Of a DNA stretch of 64,000 bases, positions 50,301-61,012 are shown in pieces (the stretch's first letter is position 1; each line of letters starts with the position of its first letter). The notes below the pieces were generated by a model that did not search any database, was not told the DNA's origin, and saw nothing but the letters and a program-made list of their open reading frames with translations. Source of the DNA: Guillardia theta CCMP2712 (taxonomy: Eukaryota; Cryptophyceae; Pyrenomonadales; Geminigeraceae); assembly GCF_000315625.1 (NCBI RefSeq), contig NW_005434660.1, forward strand, positions 771,700 to 835,699. The letters run 5' to 3'. The position numbers and the translations under genes were made by a program.

Positions 50301-51475
50301 GATGGAGGGGCACAAAGGCAGCAAGGAAGTACAGGAGCAGGCGTGCTTGGTGCTGGGGCACCTGGCAACCAACAACGATGACAACAGGGTCAAGATCAGG
50401 AGGAAGGAGGCATCAGGCGATCGTGGGGGCGATGGAGGGGCACAAGGGGAGCAAGGAAGTACAGGAGCAGGCGTGCTGGGCGCTGGGGCACCTGGCAACC
50501 AGCAATGCCGATAACCAGGTCAAGATCAGGGAGGAAGGACGCATCAGGGCGATCGTGGGGGCGATGGAGGGGCACAAGGGGAGCAAGGAAGTACAGGAGC
50601 AGGCGTGCTGGGCGATGGGGCACCTGGCAACCAGCATTGCCGATAACCAGGTCAAGATCAGGGAGGAAGGGGGGATCAAGGCGATCGTGGGGGCGATGGA
50701 GGGGCACAAAGGCAGCAAGGAAGTACAGCAGCAGGCGTGCTGGGCGCTGGGAATCTTGCCTGGAAACAATGCGGAGAACGAGGTCAAGATCAGGGAGGAA
50801 GGGGGGATCAACGCGATCGTGGGGGCGATGGAGGGGCACAAGGGGAGCAAAGGAAGTACAGCAATGGGCGTGCTTGGCGCTTAGTATCTTGGCTGCACAC
50901 AAAGATGACAACAGGAACAAGATCAGGGAGGAAGGGGGCATCAAGGCGATTGTGGGGGCGATGGAGGGGCACAAGGGGAGCAAGGAAGTACAGGAGCAGG
51001 CGTGCTTGGCGCTTAGTACCTTGGCTGCACACAACGATGACAACAGGAACAAGATCAGGGAGGAAGGAGGCATCAGGGCGATCGTGGAAGCGATGAAGCG
51101 ACACAAGGGGAGCAAGGAAGTACAGCAATGGGCGTGCTTGGCGCTTGCAATCTTGGCTGCAAACAACGAAGACAACAGGAACAAGATCAGGGAGGAAGGG
51201 GGCATCGAGGCGATCGTGGGGGCGATGGAGGGGTACTCGTGGGCTCCAGGTGTTCTGGAGAAGGCTTTTGAATCTTTGTTGACACTGGCTTCCACTTCAA
51301 GGAACAGGGTAGTTGTTGTTGTTGTTGGTTATTCATTCACACTTTTCTGCAGGACTACATGCGACAGAAGCGCGTGAGATCCTGTGTATCTTTTTTCATG
51401 GATGAGTTTCTGCAGAATGCTACCATCCAGGATAAAGGGAAGAGATTACTTGCCTTGTTGTTACTAGATTTTTGA
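47344..51475 (+). CDS. Armadillo protein with about 25 near-identical 42-residue repeats, frame-broken
   Basis: The N-terminus (residues 1-100) is Ser/Asp-rich with a nuclear localisation type stretch (RPKKKQK). Four more diverged armadillo-type repeats follow, then from about 48130 an array of 126-base units encoding REEGGIKAIVGAMEGHKGSK-type repeats up to 51230. The unique C-terminus (VLEKAFESLLTLAS) may be joined across a 44-base intron (51309-51352) to a last exon ending at 51475. The frame changes at about 49505, 49737, 50398 and 50850, each inside a unit that differs by one or a few bases, with the repeat pattern resuming in the new frame. Either the gene is decaying, or the assembly is wrong in this repeat. 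Armadillo arrays bind proteins; the partner here is unknown. Very long antisense frames here are by-products of the repeat. Confidence 0.82.
48130..51230 (+). repeat. Tandem array of about 25 units of 126 bases
   Basis: Each unit contains AAGATCAGGGAGGAAGG and GCAAGGAAGTACAG with few changes. Units at the 5' end are more diverged, so homogenisation is strongest in the 3' two thirds. The nucleotide-level identity of neighbouring units is higher than protein selection alone would need. Confidence 0.95.
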
Positions 51476-51499
51476 TTTTGTGGAATGAGACACATGCAA

Positions 51500-52270
51500 C
51501 ATACTCATGCATGCAATTTCTGCAATAAAACAATCAATGTGTGTTCAATGCAGTTTTGGTACCGAGGCTGCACAACTGTCGCAGATCGGACCTTGTCTTC
51601 CTGTGATCCCTCGATGTTTTCAGAAGTTGGATTCTTTTGGAGTCAAGGAGGGTTCGGTTGGAAGAAATTTGATTGTTTGGAAAGGATGGGCATAAGAGAG
51701 ATTGAGAAGCCGGGCCATCGTGCTCTTCCACTCGTTGTCGATATCGGATAGCTCTTTCCTGGTGCGGTCTATCAGGTCTGATCCTGGGGATTTTGAGGGG
51801 GGGAGATGAGCGCGTGGTACTTGTTGACGGTTTCTACGGACAGCCTCAGGCGGCGCAAGAACTCATTTCAGCTGAGCTCAGTTCAGCTCAGCTCAGCTGA
51901 GAAGTATGAGGAGGAAGTGTTGGGGGTCGAGATTTCCTGCATGAGGGTAGAGAGCTGCTTGTTCTTGAGCTTGATAAGGGAGCGGGCGGAATGGATTCAG
52001 TTGTTTCGTGTTATACTCTGGGAAGACAACCTTCCAGAGGGATCTCTTCTTGAGGATTCGGTTCATCAAGGACACTCACGCCGCAGTCAGGGTTAGCTAG
52101 CACGGATCATCTGGTGCCTACTGTTGCTCCTGTCGCGGGTGAGGGTGAAGTAGATGCAGTCGAACAGGCTGAATCTCTTGTCTGGAACAGGCCATTGATT
52201 GACCAAGTTCAGGAACAGCTCTCCCACGAATGCTTGTGAATCGGACCAGAGTCCCGGGCCTTGGCCGGCG
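51500..52270 (-). pseudogene. Fragments of a minus-strand coiled-coil-like gene
   Basis: Short protein-like stretches appear on the minus strand in different frames. About 52250-52100 holds VGELFLNLVNQWPVPDKRF and LFDCIYFTLTRD. About 51985-51905 holds SLIKLKNKQLSTLMQEI. About 51850-51800 holds EFLRRLRLSVETVNKY. About 51775-51690 holds DLIDRTRKELSDIDNEW. They could be exons with poorly visible splice sites, or a decayed gene. The upstream side is cut off by a GC-rich block (52230-52690). Family not recognised. Confidence 0.35.
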
Positions 52271-53401
52271 TCGCCATCCTGGGTGATGACTCGTGTCGGA
52301 CTCCCGGAGTCCGTCCGACATGGCAGTTGTGACTCAGAACTTGAAGCCCACTCCACACTGTCACATCAAGTTGATCGGACACTGATTCGCCGCGATTCGC
52401 GGCGCCGGGACTATGACTGCGGGCCTGCGCCGGCCCGGTTCAACGGTTCAACGGTTAGTCACTTTAAGTTAGCGGCCCAATGTTCTCAGTCACTGTCGGT
52501 GGGGCCACGGAACAAGCCGCCGCCCGGCAGAGCCCCGGCAGTCGCCGAGCCTCGGAGGGCAGGCGCTGGGAGGCCTCCTCGGGGCTACTACGGCCTTCAA
52601 CGGCTCCCGGGCCCAGGCTGCTAGCCTCCTGGCTAGCCGGCCTCCGGGCCGCGGGCCCGGCCCGGCCGGCGAATCGGATCATCACCCGGCCTTGTGCTAG
52701 TACTGAGGGGTAGGGGTGTTCCTCCGGGCTTCAAAGTACCCGTCCTGCCGCCGTTTCGAGCATCATGATTTTTGCTCCTACCCCTATTTCCCTATGGAAA
52801 CGTCAGTATAAGGACTAGGTGGGGTGGTAGCTGCTCCAAAAAAGGGATGGAAAAAAAAAGTCGAGGCACCAGAAATAGATCCTCCCCCGACCCACCCTAC
52901 CCCATCCGGGATAGACTGTTGATTCAGTTTGAACCCTCGTGAGATCACTGATTCGATCTCTGAATAAGGGAGGGGGTGGGGATCAATGATCACCCCTCTT
53001 TTGACACTGATCCATCAGTAAGAAATATTGGTGGGTGGTCTGTTGTATAGGGTGATTTCCAACGAAAGAGAGGATATCGGGGTAGGGGGTGAGGGGTGGG
53101 GGAGAGGGGTGGGGGTATATATACAGGAAGCAGAAATTGACGCAGTAAGCGCCATGTACGTATGGAGGAATATGAGAAGATGATCTGTTGCATGCTGGAA
53201 TGGAAATGGGGATCTAACGACCAGGAGGGCTTGGAATCATGATGCTTGAATGTCTTCATTGTGTCGGATCACAGAGAATTGTCACGTCTTGTGTTGATGG
53301 AGATGCACTTGGGAAAGGACATGGTTTTCTGCGCAGTTTTCCTCTTTGAACGCTCACTACTGTTCCCTCCACCCTGATCTTGTCAATGAGATTTTGTTGC
53401 G
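52230..53401. other. GC-rich block and intergenic region
   Basis: Bases 52230-52690 form the largest GC-rich block in the window (GGCCGGCC and CCGGGCCC words). Then G-rich and C-rich words with GTACCC motifs run to 53110. No gene is supported in this stretch. Confidence 0.6.
53115..53122 (+). promoter_or_regulatory. TATA-like box, possible promoter of the 53402 gene
   Basis: TATATATA lies 279 bases before ATG 53402. A 5' leader intron or another start would be needed, so the link is tentative. Confidence 0.3.
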
Positions 53402-53747
53402 TTGATACATATCGTTATGTACTCACATTCGTATCCCGCATTCTCACCAGCTTTTGGCAGAATGTTCTCCGTCCTCGAGTCTGTTGCTTTTGACACCGGC
53501 TATGCTGGCTCCAGCGGCATTCAGCCCCAGTCCTGGGTGAATGGCAACGGAACCTCCTACATCTACTTCGGATCCGGAGAGTTCGATGGCCAGGGCTCTG
53601 GACACGACTACTACGGCACCGTAAGTTGCTTGTTCATGCGCACTGCGAGTCTCACCTTGTTTGCAGCTCTACATGCCCTCCACCGGCTACGTCAACAACT
53701 GCGATGGAGGCCGCTCCCACACCTACTGCGACTACCGCCAGCAGTAA
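53402..53747 (+). CDS. Small two-exon protein of unknown function
   Basis: Exons 53402-53620 and 53667-53747 (intron 46 bases, GT-AG, phase 0) give up to 99 residues. The mature-looking part is Gly, Ser, Tyr and Asn rich (for example YAGSSGIQPQSW and GSGHDYYGT) and ends with two cysteines in a short His/Tyr-rich tail (NNCDGG, TYCDYRQQ). The true start is uncertain: ATG 53402, 53417 or 53462. CACCAG just before CTTTTGGC could be an acceptor, so an upstream exon is possible. No family is recognised. Confidence 0.6.
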
Positions 53748-54168
53748 GATGCTCAGTAAAAGCCTTTAAGACAATTTAATCCAGACTGCTTCTCTTGTCT
53801 TCTCCGCACACTGATCATCCGAAAGCGCTGTGGTGCCATTAGTCACATGATTGACCTGACGTTAATCTCTCAACTATGTGTTCATCACTTTCATGGAGTG
53901 TCTCAGTCAACCGTGGTTGTGTGCATATGTTCCCTGTATACCACTGTGCGCTTGCTGCAAAGAATACATTCATCCTGTTCATCACAGGAATGATGCGCAA
54001 CAAACATGATGGGAGCAGGTTGGTGTCAGTAGTTTTTATTGTAGCACAAGAGACAGAGCACAGGCTGCTGTCATACAGTTCAGGTCAGAACCACTTCACG
54101 AGTTCACTCTAGTTTCACACGAGGTAAGCACTGTTAGCGTTAGAAGTACAGGAGAAAAAGCAGCTTTT
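53748..54168. other. Intergenic
   Basis: No gene seen. It separates the small two-exon gene from the convergent RWP-RK gene. Confidence 0.5.
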
Positions 54169-54315
54169 TCAAGTCTTGCGCGCGATCTCGGAGAGGCCGA
54201 TGATGAGGCCGAAGTCGTCCTCTGCTTTCAGGTCCTGCAGGCCCGCGCGATGATCCTTCCCGCCAAACCTGCGCGGCAGAACATGTGAGATGGTGGCGGC
54301 TGAGGAGAAGGAAGG

Positions 54316-54354
<39 letters not shown>

Positions 54355-56012
54355 CGACGACGATCACGACGACGACGACGACGGTGATGGTCATGAAGGT
54401 GGTGGTGGTGGCGATTATGATGATGAGGAGGAGTAGGATAGAGAAGCTCACGAGGAGTCGTCGACCAAGCAGCTGTAGTCCTCGAGCATGTTGGTGTATG
54501 CTAGCGAGTTGAAGCCGGCGATCGGCGAGGCAGGTGCCTCCCTCCCGTCCTGTGGAGGCACTTTAGATCGCTGATTCCTCCTCTGCTCCCTCAATATTCC
54601 TTCGGTCCCTCCAGCTCTTTCCTGTCCTCCTCTGGTCCCTCCAGCTCTTTCCTGTCCTCCTCTTTCTCCTCTACACCTACACCTCTTTGTCTGCTCTACC
54701 ACCCCTCATCCACCAGTCGATCCCCTTGCCCCGCTCCTCGTTCTTTCCCTCCTCCTCACCTCAGCGTCGTCAGGGGAGGGTGAGGGATACTCGTGCAGCA
54801 GCGGGAGCCTGCTCACCCTCTCATGGGCAGAGGTCGTCCTGCTCGTGTGTGTCTCCTTCCCAAAACACTTGAGCATCTTCGTCTCTCCTCCTCCTCCTCC
54901 TCCTCCTCCTCCTCCTTCCCCTCCTCGTCCACGTCCTCGTCCTCCTCTCCCTATCCTCCTCCGCTCCCCCTCCTTCACTCACATAATGATCATCCAGGAC
55001 AAAGTCAGCCGCGCAGTTGTCCTTGCCAGAGCCATCGAAGTTCTCGTCCTCGTTGGGCTCGTGCGGCGTGCCCTCGTCCTCGTGCTCCAGCGCCAGCAGC
55101 GAGTCGTAGGCATGCAGCGCCTGCTCCTCCCCCACCGTGGGCTGCACGGAGAAGGTCAGCACGAGATGGCGACGACAAGCAGCAGACCAGATCCATCGGG
55201 TCCTTGTTGAAGTTGGAGGAGGTCGAGGAAGAGCCCGCGGCCTCTGCGTGGGAGTAGTGGCGGGCGAGCAGCTTGGCTGATGGTGAGCCTCGCCGGGCGG
55301 AAAGGTGAAGCTCGGGTGCCTTTGAGCAGTTTTCAAGAGAGGAGGGAGCAAAAGAAAAGAGAGAAGCAGGAAAGGGAAGCCACGAGGGGTCCGAGGAGGA
55401 GGAGGAGGAGGAGGAGGAGGGGACAAGCGCACGAAACAGAACAAAGCAACAAGAGGAGGAAGGGAGAGGGGAAAGATAAGGACACTGAGGGGGAGCGGAG
55501 GAAGGAAGGTACCTGCCCCGGTATCTGGACGATCTTGAAGGAGACGTAGCCCTTGGCCATATCCTCTGCGATCTCTCCTGGCAACGTGAGCTCGACCTTG
55601 AGCGATTCGTCTCCTCCTCTTCTCCCGCCCTGCATCCCGTCCAGCAGGTTCGGCATCGGGATCACATGCGTGACCTCCTCTGTCTCCTCCCTGCCACCAT
55701 GCGCCGCTGGCCCAGCCCGTCAGCTCCTCCTCCTCCTCCTCCTCCTGGTAATCTTTCTTCTCCTCCTACTTTTAGTGATCCTCCTCATTGATCCTCCTCC
55801 TTCCAGTAATCCTCCTCCTCCTCCTCCTCCTCTCTCACCTTTTTGCTCCGTCCTCATCTCAAGATTCTGCCTGAGTTTCTGCTGGAGGATTTTCCTCTCG
55901 AGCACACGGCCCTGCTTAGACTGCGTTTAGAAGCGAAGGGGGGAGAAAGCAAGGCAAGCCATGCAAGGACAGAGATGATGATGGAGATGATGTAGATGGT
56001 GATGGTGATGGA

Positions 56013-56053
<41 letters not shown>

Positions 56054-56094
56054 GGAGGAGGAGGAGGAGGAGGAGGAGGAGGAGGAGGAGGAGA

Positions 56095-56173
<79 letters not shown>

Positions 56174-57483
56174 CGATGAGACCTTCGGGATTCCATTGGC
56201 ATTCAGTCCTCCTGTATGGCTCATGGAAACTTCATCATGCCCTTCAGCTCCTCCCTCGTGAGTCGCTCCCATGGTCCTCGGGCTGCGTCCACACATCAGC
56301 ACCTGCTGCCGGGTAGGCATCCTCCTCCCGCTCCTGCTCCTGCTGCCTCTACCGAACCACCCCTATCACTACCACCTGGTACCCCCTTGTGCTCAACCCT
56401 CGCTTCGCTTCCTGCTCCTCCTCCATCACCTCGCAGCAACTGTGCTCGAAGTAGACACGAGGTCGCTGATGTCAGAGTCTTCCGAGAGTTCAGCCTCCTG
56501 CTGCTCCTCCCCTTCAGCGAGACACAAGAGACGAAGCAAGCTCACGTCTCCCTGCTCGCTTGCGGCAGAGCGCGGGCGGTAGCTGAAAGCTTCCAGTCAG
56601 CAGAGCAACCTCCTCCTCCATCTTCCATCGCTCACGGCAAGGTTCTCCTCTCCTGCTCTAAGGCAGCTTTCTTCTCTTGAAGGTGAGCTCGCTCCTCTTG
56701 CTGCAAGACAAGTTTCATACCCCTTCCTCCTCCTCCTCCTCCTCCTCCTCCTCCTTCTCCACCTTCTCGCAAGTCGCCAGCGCTGCCTCGAGCTTGTGTA
56801 GGTGCTGCCAACAGGTTCTCAGCGGGCTGACTGTCTGCTCGTGCTTCCTTGCCTTGTCTATGGACTTAATCTTCCTGTGAGGCCACCTGCAGTTGCTGTT
56901 TCAACACAAATCGCTCTCCTTCTCCCCTTTCCCTTGCCCCTCCCACTCCAGATCCCTTCCTGCTACCATCCTTCCTCCTCCCCTTCCTCTTCCTTTGCCA
57001 TCCTTTGTCCTCCTCCTCCTCTACCTGTAGATGCCATATTGACGGCAAGCCTTCTTCAGCGAAGTCACACATATGCCCAACTCCTTTGCTACAATCTTGA
57101 CAGCAATCAATCAGAATCGCAGGAGGAAGGAAGGATGGGAAGGCAGCGTCAGAAGAGACGAGGAGGAAGGAAGGGGAAGGGGAGAGTACAAAGAGCCGTA
57201 AGGAGAAGAGAGGAGCGGGTCAAAGGGAAGTGAGCTGAAAGAGGGCGAGGGAGACAGGGAGGAAGAGTGGAGAGTGGGAGGGAGAGGGCGGGAGTGACAA
57301 GGAGGGAGTGACAAGGAGGGAGTGGCAGGAAGAGGGAGGAAGGAGGGAGAGGGCGAGGGGAATGGGGGGGGAACGGGAGGAGGGAAGAGCTGTTACTTTC
57401 TCTGGTAGGTGGAGGAGCTGGACCAATTCTGCATGGGATACTTCTTTCAATTCACGGTTCCCCGGCATCGTTTGCTCCTCCAC
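54169..57483 (-). CDS. RWP-RK domain transcription factor
   Basis: Several exons on the minus strand. The DNA-binding domain is read across three of them: 57483-57397 (SHAELVQLLHLPEK), 57095-57025 (IVAKELGICVTSLKKACRQY) and the exon starting at 56886, whose junction forms RWPHRKIKSIDK. This is the complete RWP-RK signature of plant and algal factors that control nitrogen responses and gamete or cell-fate programmes. A coiled coil follows (HKLEAALATCEK; AHLQEKKAALEQERRTLP), then an acidic segment, more helix-rich exons (LERKILQQKLRQNLEMRTEQK) and a C-terminal part ending GLIIGLSEIARKT with the stop at 54171-54169. The 5' end is not fixed; an exon at about 57600 (GKCLERL) may precede it. Introns carry (GAT)n and (CTC)n arrays. 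Which biological pathway it controls cannot be told from sequence. Confidence 0.85.
54312..54353 (+). repeat. (GAT)n repeat in RWP-RK gene intron
   Basis: About fourteen GAT units followed by GAC/GATCACGAC units, on the strand opposite to the gene. It lies in an intron near the 3' end. Confidence 0.9.
55998..56174 (+). repeat. Compound (GAT)n-(GAG)n-(GAT)n repeat in RWP-RK gene intron
   Basis: About 13 GAT units, about 14 GAG units, then about 24 GAT units. On the minus strand this gives poly-His or poly-Ser in spurious frames. The central block differs by one base per unit from its flanks, as in the ACTG/GGCT array at 37814-38006. Confidence 0.95.
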
Positions 57484-59932
57484 CTACCACGGCGGAGATC
57501 TACGAGCAGAATCATCGTTAGCAGACGTCAATCATGGAGGGAGGAGGAGGAGGAGCAGGAGCAGGAGGACGAGACGTTCGAGGCATTTCCCAACCTTGTC
57601 TAGGCCAAAATGGTCGGCATGGTGACCATGTGTGACACGTTGATGGTCATGGACTACCAACAGGGTCAGAAGGCTCTCCCTTCCCACACAAACACGCCCG
57701 AGGCTTCCTTCCTTTCTACCGCAGCTCCACAACAAATCCCTACCGCTCGTCTAACACCACACGCTGTGCCTTGCGCGCAGCCCTCGAGGTACTGCGGATC
57801 CTAAGTATTCGTGCTGCTTGTGCTCTTCTAGCTTTGTTCTGGGTGGCGTGCAATCGAAACAAGGAAGTTGGCGTGATATGCGGAATTGAATATCTGAGAA
57901 GAGGTTGCCTAGCCTCAACGTCTCTATTCCCAAGAGCAAGCAGAGGTGAGCTGATAGTTTGATCAAGAGGAAGGTTTGATTAGCGTAAATAGGTAGATGG
58001 GACGAGAGGAGCATCGAGGAGGATGAGAGGGAAGAAACAACACTCTTACGCCACAAACAAGCTTCGTGGTTGGAAACATGTTCTTGACGGAAAGAGTACG
58101 AGCATGGGCTAATCTCTCTTTGTTTTTCTCTGCACCATCCTAAGTCTTTCTTGCTTTTGCATGCTCGATCACGAGCTCTCGCTCGTTCTCGTGCTCCTTG
58201 CAGCTCCCGGCATCGTCCGATTTTACGGATCTCTTCGCCACGCCATTACGGGACAAGAAAGGGGGGGGGGGGGAGGAGCAGCTACGAAAGGTGGGGTGAT
58301 CAGCCCATAACACAGGGGTAGTCTTGGGATTCGGGGTCCTCGGTGTCGGATGCCCTGGTAGGGGTACTTTTACGAAAAAGAGTGTTTACGCCAAATATGT
58401 GGTACGAACCTTGCTGGTGCAAGTTGTAAGATATCGAAAAGGAGTACTTTCACTATCTAAACTCAACTCTTCGCATTGAACTAAACCATTTAAAATATCC
58501 TTATATATATATATTGTTTTTATTGTCCCCTGGGAGGACTACCCCTACCTTCATCCAAGCCACTCAAATGTGGCCAGCCGGTACTCGATTTGAGAAATTT
58601 GTGATGAATAAAACTGAACTATTTTAAAATATATAGAAATATTTTCATTCTTTTCCCAAAACTTCAAGGGGCATTGGCCCCTGGTTCACCCAACAGCCGC
58701 GTCCCTTGACACGTCTATAGTCAATATATATTCAGTATTTTAGTCAATACTGGATTAGATAGTTTAGCGATATAGTCAATTGGAAGCACTACCCCCCTGG
58801 GAAGTACAACTGTCATAGTCAATATCTGAGGAGTCAGTAAATAATAGAACGAAATGAATTGTTAACTAAACTTTGATATTGAGCTTATCAGTAACTAAAA
58901 CTTGATGTACAAAAGTAGATCCAACCGATGTACCACTTTGAATTACCGTACTAACTTTTAGTTATAGCAACGCTTCAGTGAAACAGTAGTACCCGGCGAC
59001 CAGCAGGCTGTTGGGGTGGTACTACATTGCCGGTCAGACAGCACTGCAGCACCACCGTAGCCTACTGCAGTGCTGTCACTGCCAGTTCGATTTGAGTACG
59101 GCTGCTGTTGATGATGCTTTTATCACGAGGACGGCAGTAAAACAGCAGTAAAAAATTCATTGCCATGTCAATCTAATTAAGCCGTAGTGGCACACTGCTA
59201 ATCAACTCCACTCAGTCAGTAGTAAGGCAAGCAAAAATGTTCTTCGCTTACCCGAGATCTGGGGCTGCATTTAACGAAAACCTTCACTGAATTGATCTTC
59301 AAGAAGTCAGGGAAAGGATCTCTGAAAGGACTGGCAAAACGGCGAAAGGTGCTATGGAGGATGACCCCTGGCGGCTGAGAGAGCCTCTTGTATGGGTGGT
59401 TTCCCTAAATCTTCAGTGGTGAGAAGAGGAGCAGAAGCTTGTGAGAGGCGAGAGCTCGCACAAGCCGAGTTCGCTTGTGGAGCAAGGAGCACTACCCCTA
59501 GTCCTTCCCTTAGCCTATATAAGGATCAGCTAGAAGGGCTGTTCTCGCATGTTGTACGTCACGCTTATCTAGCATACGTTGCTGGTAAACTAGATATCAC
59601 AGCACTACTATCAGAGCTCTTCTGTAGACGTCTGCAACCTGTAAGGCTTCGGGGGGTGAAAACTACACCTTTGTGTGTGCTCCAGTGGAGGTGCCTTGAT
59701 GACAAGAAATAGATCCTGTTCCTCTCAAAAGTGTCCAAATACCCCCCGAGCCTCACATGTCCAAGTACAAAACTTTTATGTGAAACTTTCTGCATGATGT
59801 TTTCGGACCAAGTATGCACTGTTGCATATTTATAGACTATGAGATGTTTTCATAAAGACAACAGCAGTTCATCTCGTTATCTTGCTGAAAGCGTTTTGCA
59901 ATTTAGAAGAAATCGATAACCTGGAGCGCATC
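57484..59932. other. Intergenic, mixed: (GGA)n, G-run, AT-rich and GTACC words
   Basis: 57484-58060 may contain the 5' exons of the RWP-RK gene (weak signals near 57600). A run of G lies at 58260-58272, just after a T-rich region. From 58310 to 58600 GGGGTAC and GGGGTAGT words recur. From 58440 to 59000 the sequence is AT-rich. A TATATAAGG at 59516-59524 has no clear gene downstream; the frame 59392-59712 is not protein-like. Confidence 0.5.
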
Positions 59933-60217
59933 TCACCAAACCTCAAGATACCGTGCCATCTCTGGTGTGACTTCGCCTCCTTTCGAATACTGGGTTGAGC
60001 GAGCCCTGCTGAGGTACTCGTTTTCCCAAAGCGCTCTCTCCTCAATCATGTCGGACTGGAAGAGCACAGTGGTGTCGGGGGCGTCGTAGTCGGAGGAGTC
60101 CCGGAGACCTTGAGCCCATGCGCGGAAGTCGATCTTGTTGGAGGAAGTCTTCTTGTCCTTGAGCATGTCCTCGTCTGCAGGGGAGGAGTCGGGGAACCAA
60201 AGGCCTGTCTCTTGCAT
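59933..60217 (-). CDS. Small conserved protein, minus-strand member of an inverted pair
   Basis: 94 residues, single exon. The core (DKKTSSNKIDFRAWAQGLRD, then SDYDAPDTTVLF and EERALWENEYLSR) is nearly identical to that of the protein at 61013-61294, also at nucleotide level. The N-terminus and the last quarter differ. No membrane segment or signal peptide is visible, and the core is strongly charged. Family unknown. A TATA-like TTTATA (minus-strand TATAAA) lies near 60441-60446, about 225 bases before the start, so the true 5' end may include an untranslated exon. Confidence 0.65.
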   Translation of the reverse strand: MQETGLWFPDSSPADEDMLKDKKTSSNKIDFRAWAQGLRDSSDYDAPDTTVLFQSDMIEERALWENEYLSRARSTQYSKGGEVTPEMARYLEVW

Positions 60218-60966
60218 GCTATCAACCGATTGGATGAACGAGCGCTACAAGGTCAGAGTAGCTCTCAGTCCCGTGAGATGCGGGGGGGCTACGAACAGGG
60301 CAGTTAGAAGAGGCGGATGGGGCGTGCAAGAGGTCGGATATCACGGGGATCACGATGCACAGGGAACTGAAAATCGTGGTCACGAGGGCAGCACGATCCG
60401 ATTCCTTCGAGAGACGGATGGCGCTTCCGAGGGGACGTGGTTTATAAGTCTTTTTGCCAATAAGGGTCTTTTTGAGGTTTCTGGGTTTTAGAGCTGTGGT
60501 AAAGTGCAGTGACCATGCCAAGATCATGCGGATGGCCTCTTCATTCCTCTTAAAGTACCAAATTTTCCTTTTAGGTTTCCACGTAATTAACATGGGGTTT
60601 TATAAAATCCCCAGATCTTGGTACCATAACTGTATCATTCTATGATCTGCCGGTACCGTTGGGAAGGTTTGTACCCAAATTTCTAAATCATTGTACCAAG
60701 TTTACCACATTGGAGCACACTAGCTTTTTCTATATTTGAAAAAGGCGGACCCGACCCTCATAACTACTACCCTCCCATGAAGCGAGCAATTGTACCCCCT
60801 GGATATTCACCACCCTGACACACTTCGTTACGATCTTTATACACCCATCTTTTTATCTTCCAAAACACCGGTACAATGTGAGCACCCACCCCTCAAAAGA
60901 GTTGATAGGCTAGAAATGAGCCTACCCACCACCCCTGTTCCTGTAGTAAAACAAAAGGGCCAGTAG

Positions 60967-60977
60967 TATATAATAAA
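60967..60977 (+). promoter_or_regulatory. TATA-like box of the 61013 gene
   Basis: TATATAATAAA lies 36 bases before ATG 61013, a good distance for a short-leader promoter and support for that start. Confidence 0.5.
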
Positions 60978-61012
60978 CTTTGAGTTCCGGGCTTCCCACC
61001 ACAACGCTCCCA

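Noticed and set aside
48052-50498. Two antisense ORFs of 507 and 674 codons opposite the armadillo array
   Set aside because: They arise because the 126-base repeat is a multiple of three and lacks stops in those frames. Their sequence is a periodic Leu/His/Pro or Leu/Ser pattern with no independent features.
55916-56320. Poly-Ser and poly-His ORFs
   Set aside because: They are translations of the GAT/GAG/GAT intronic array.
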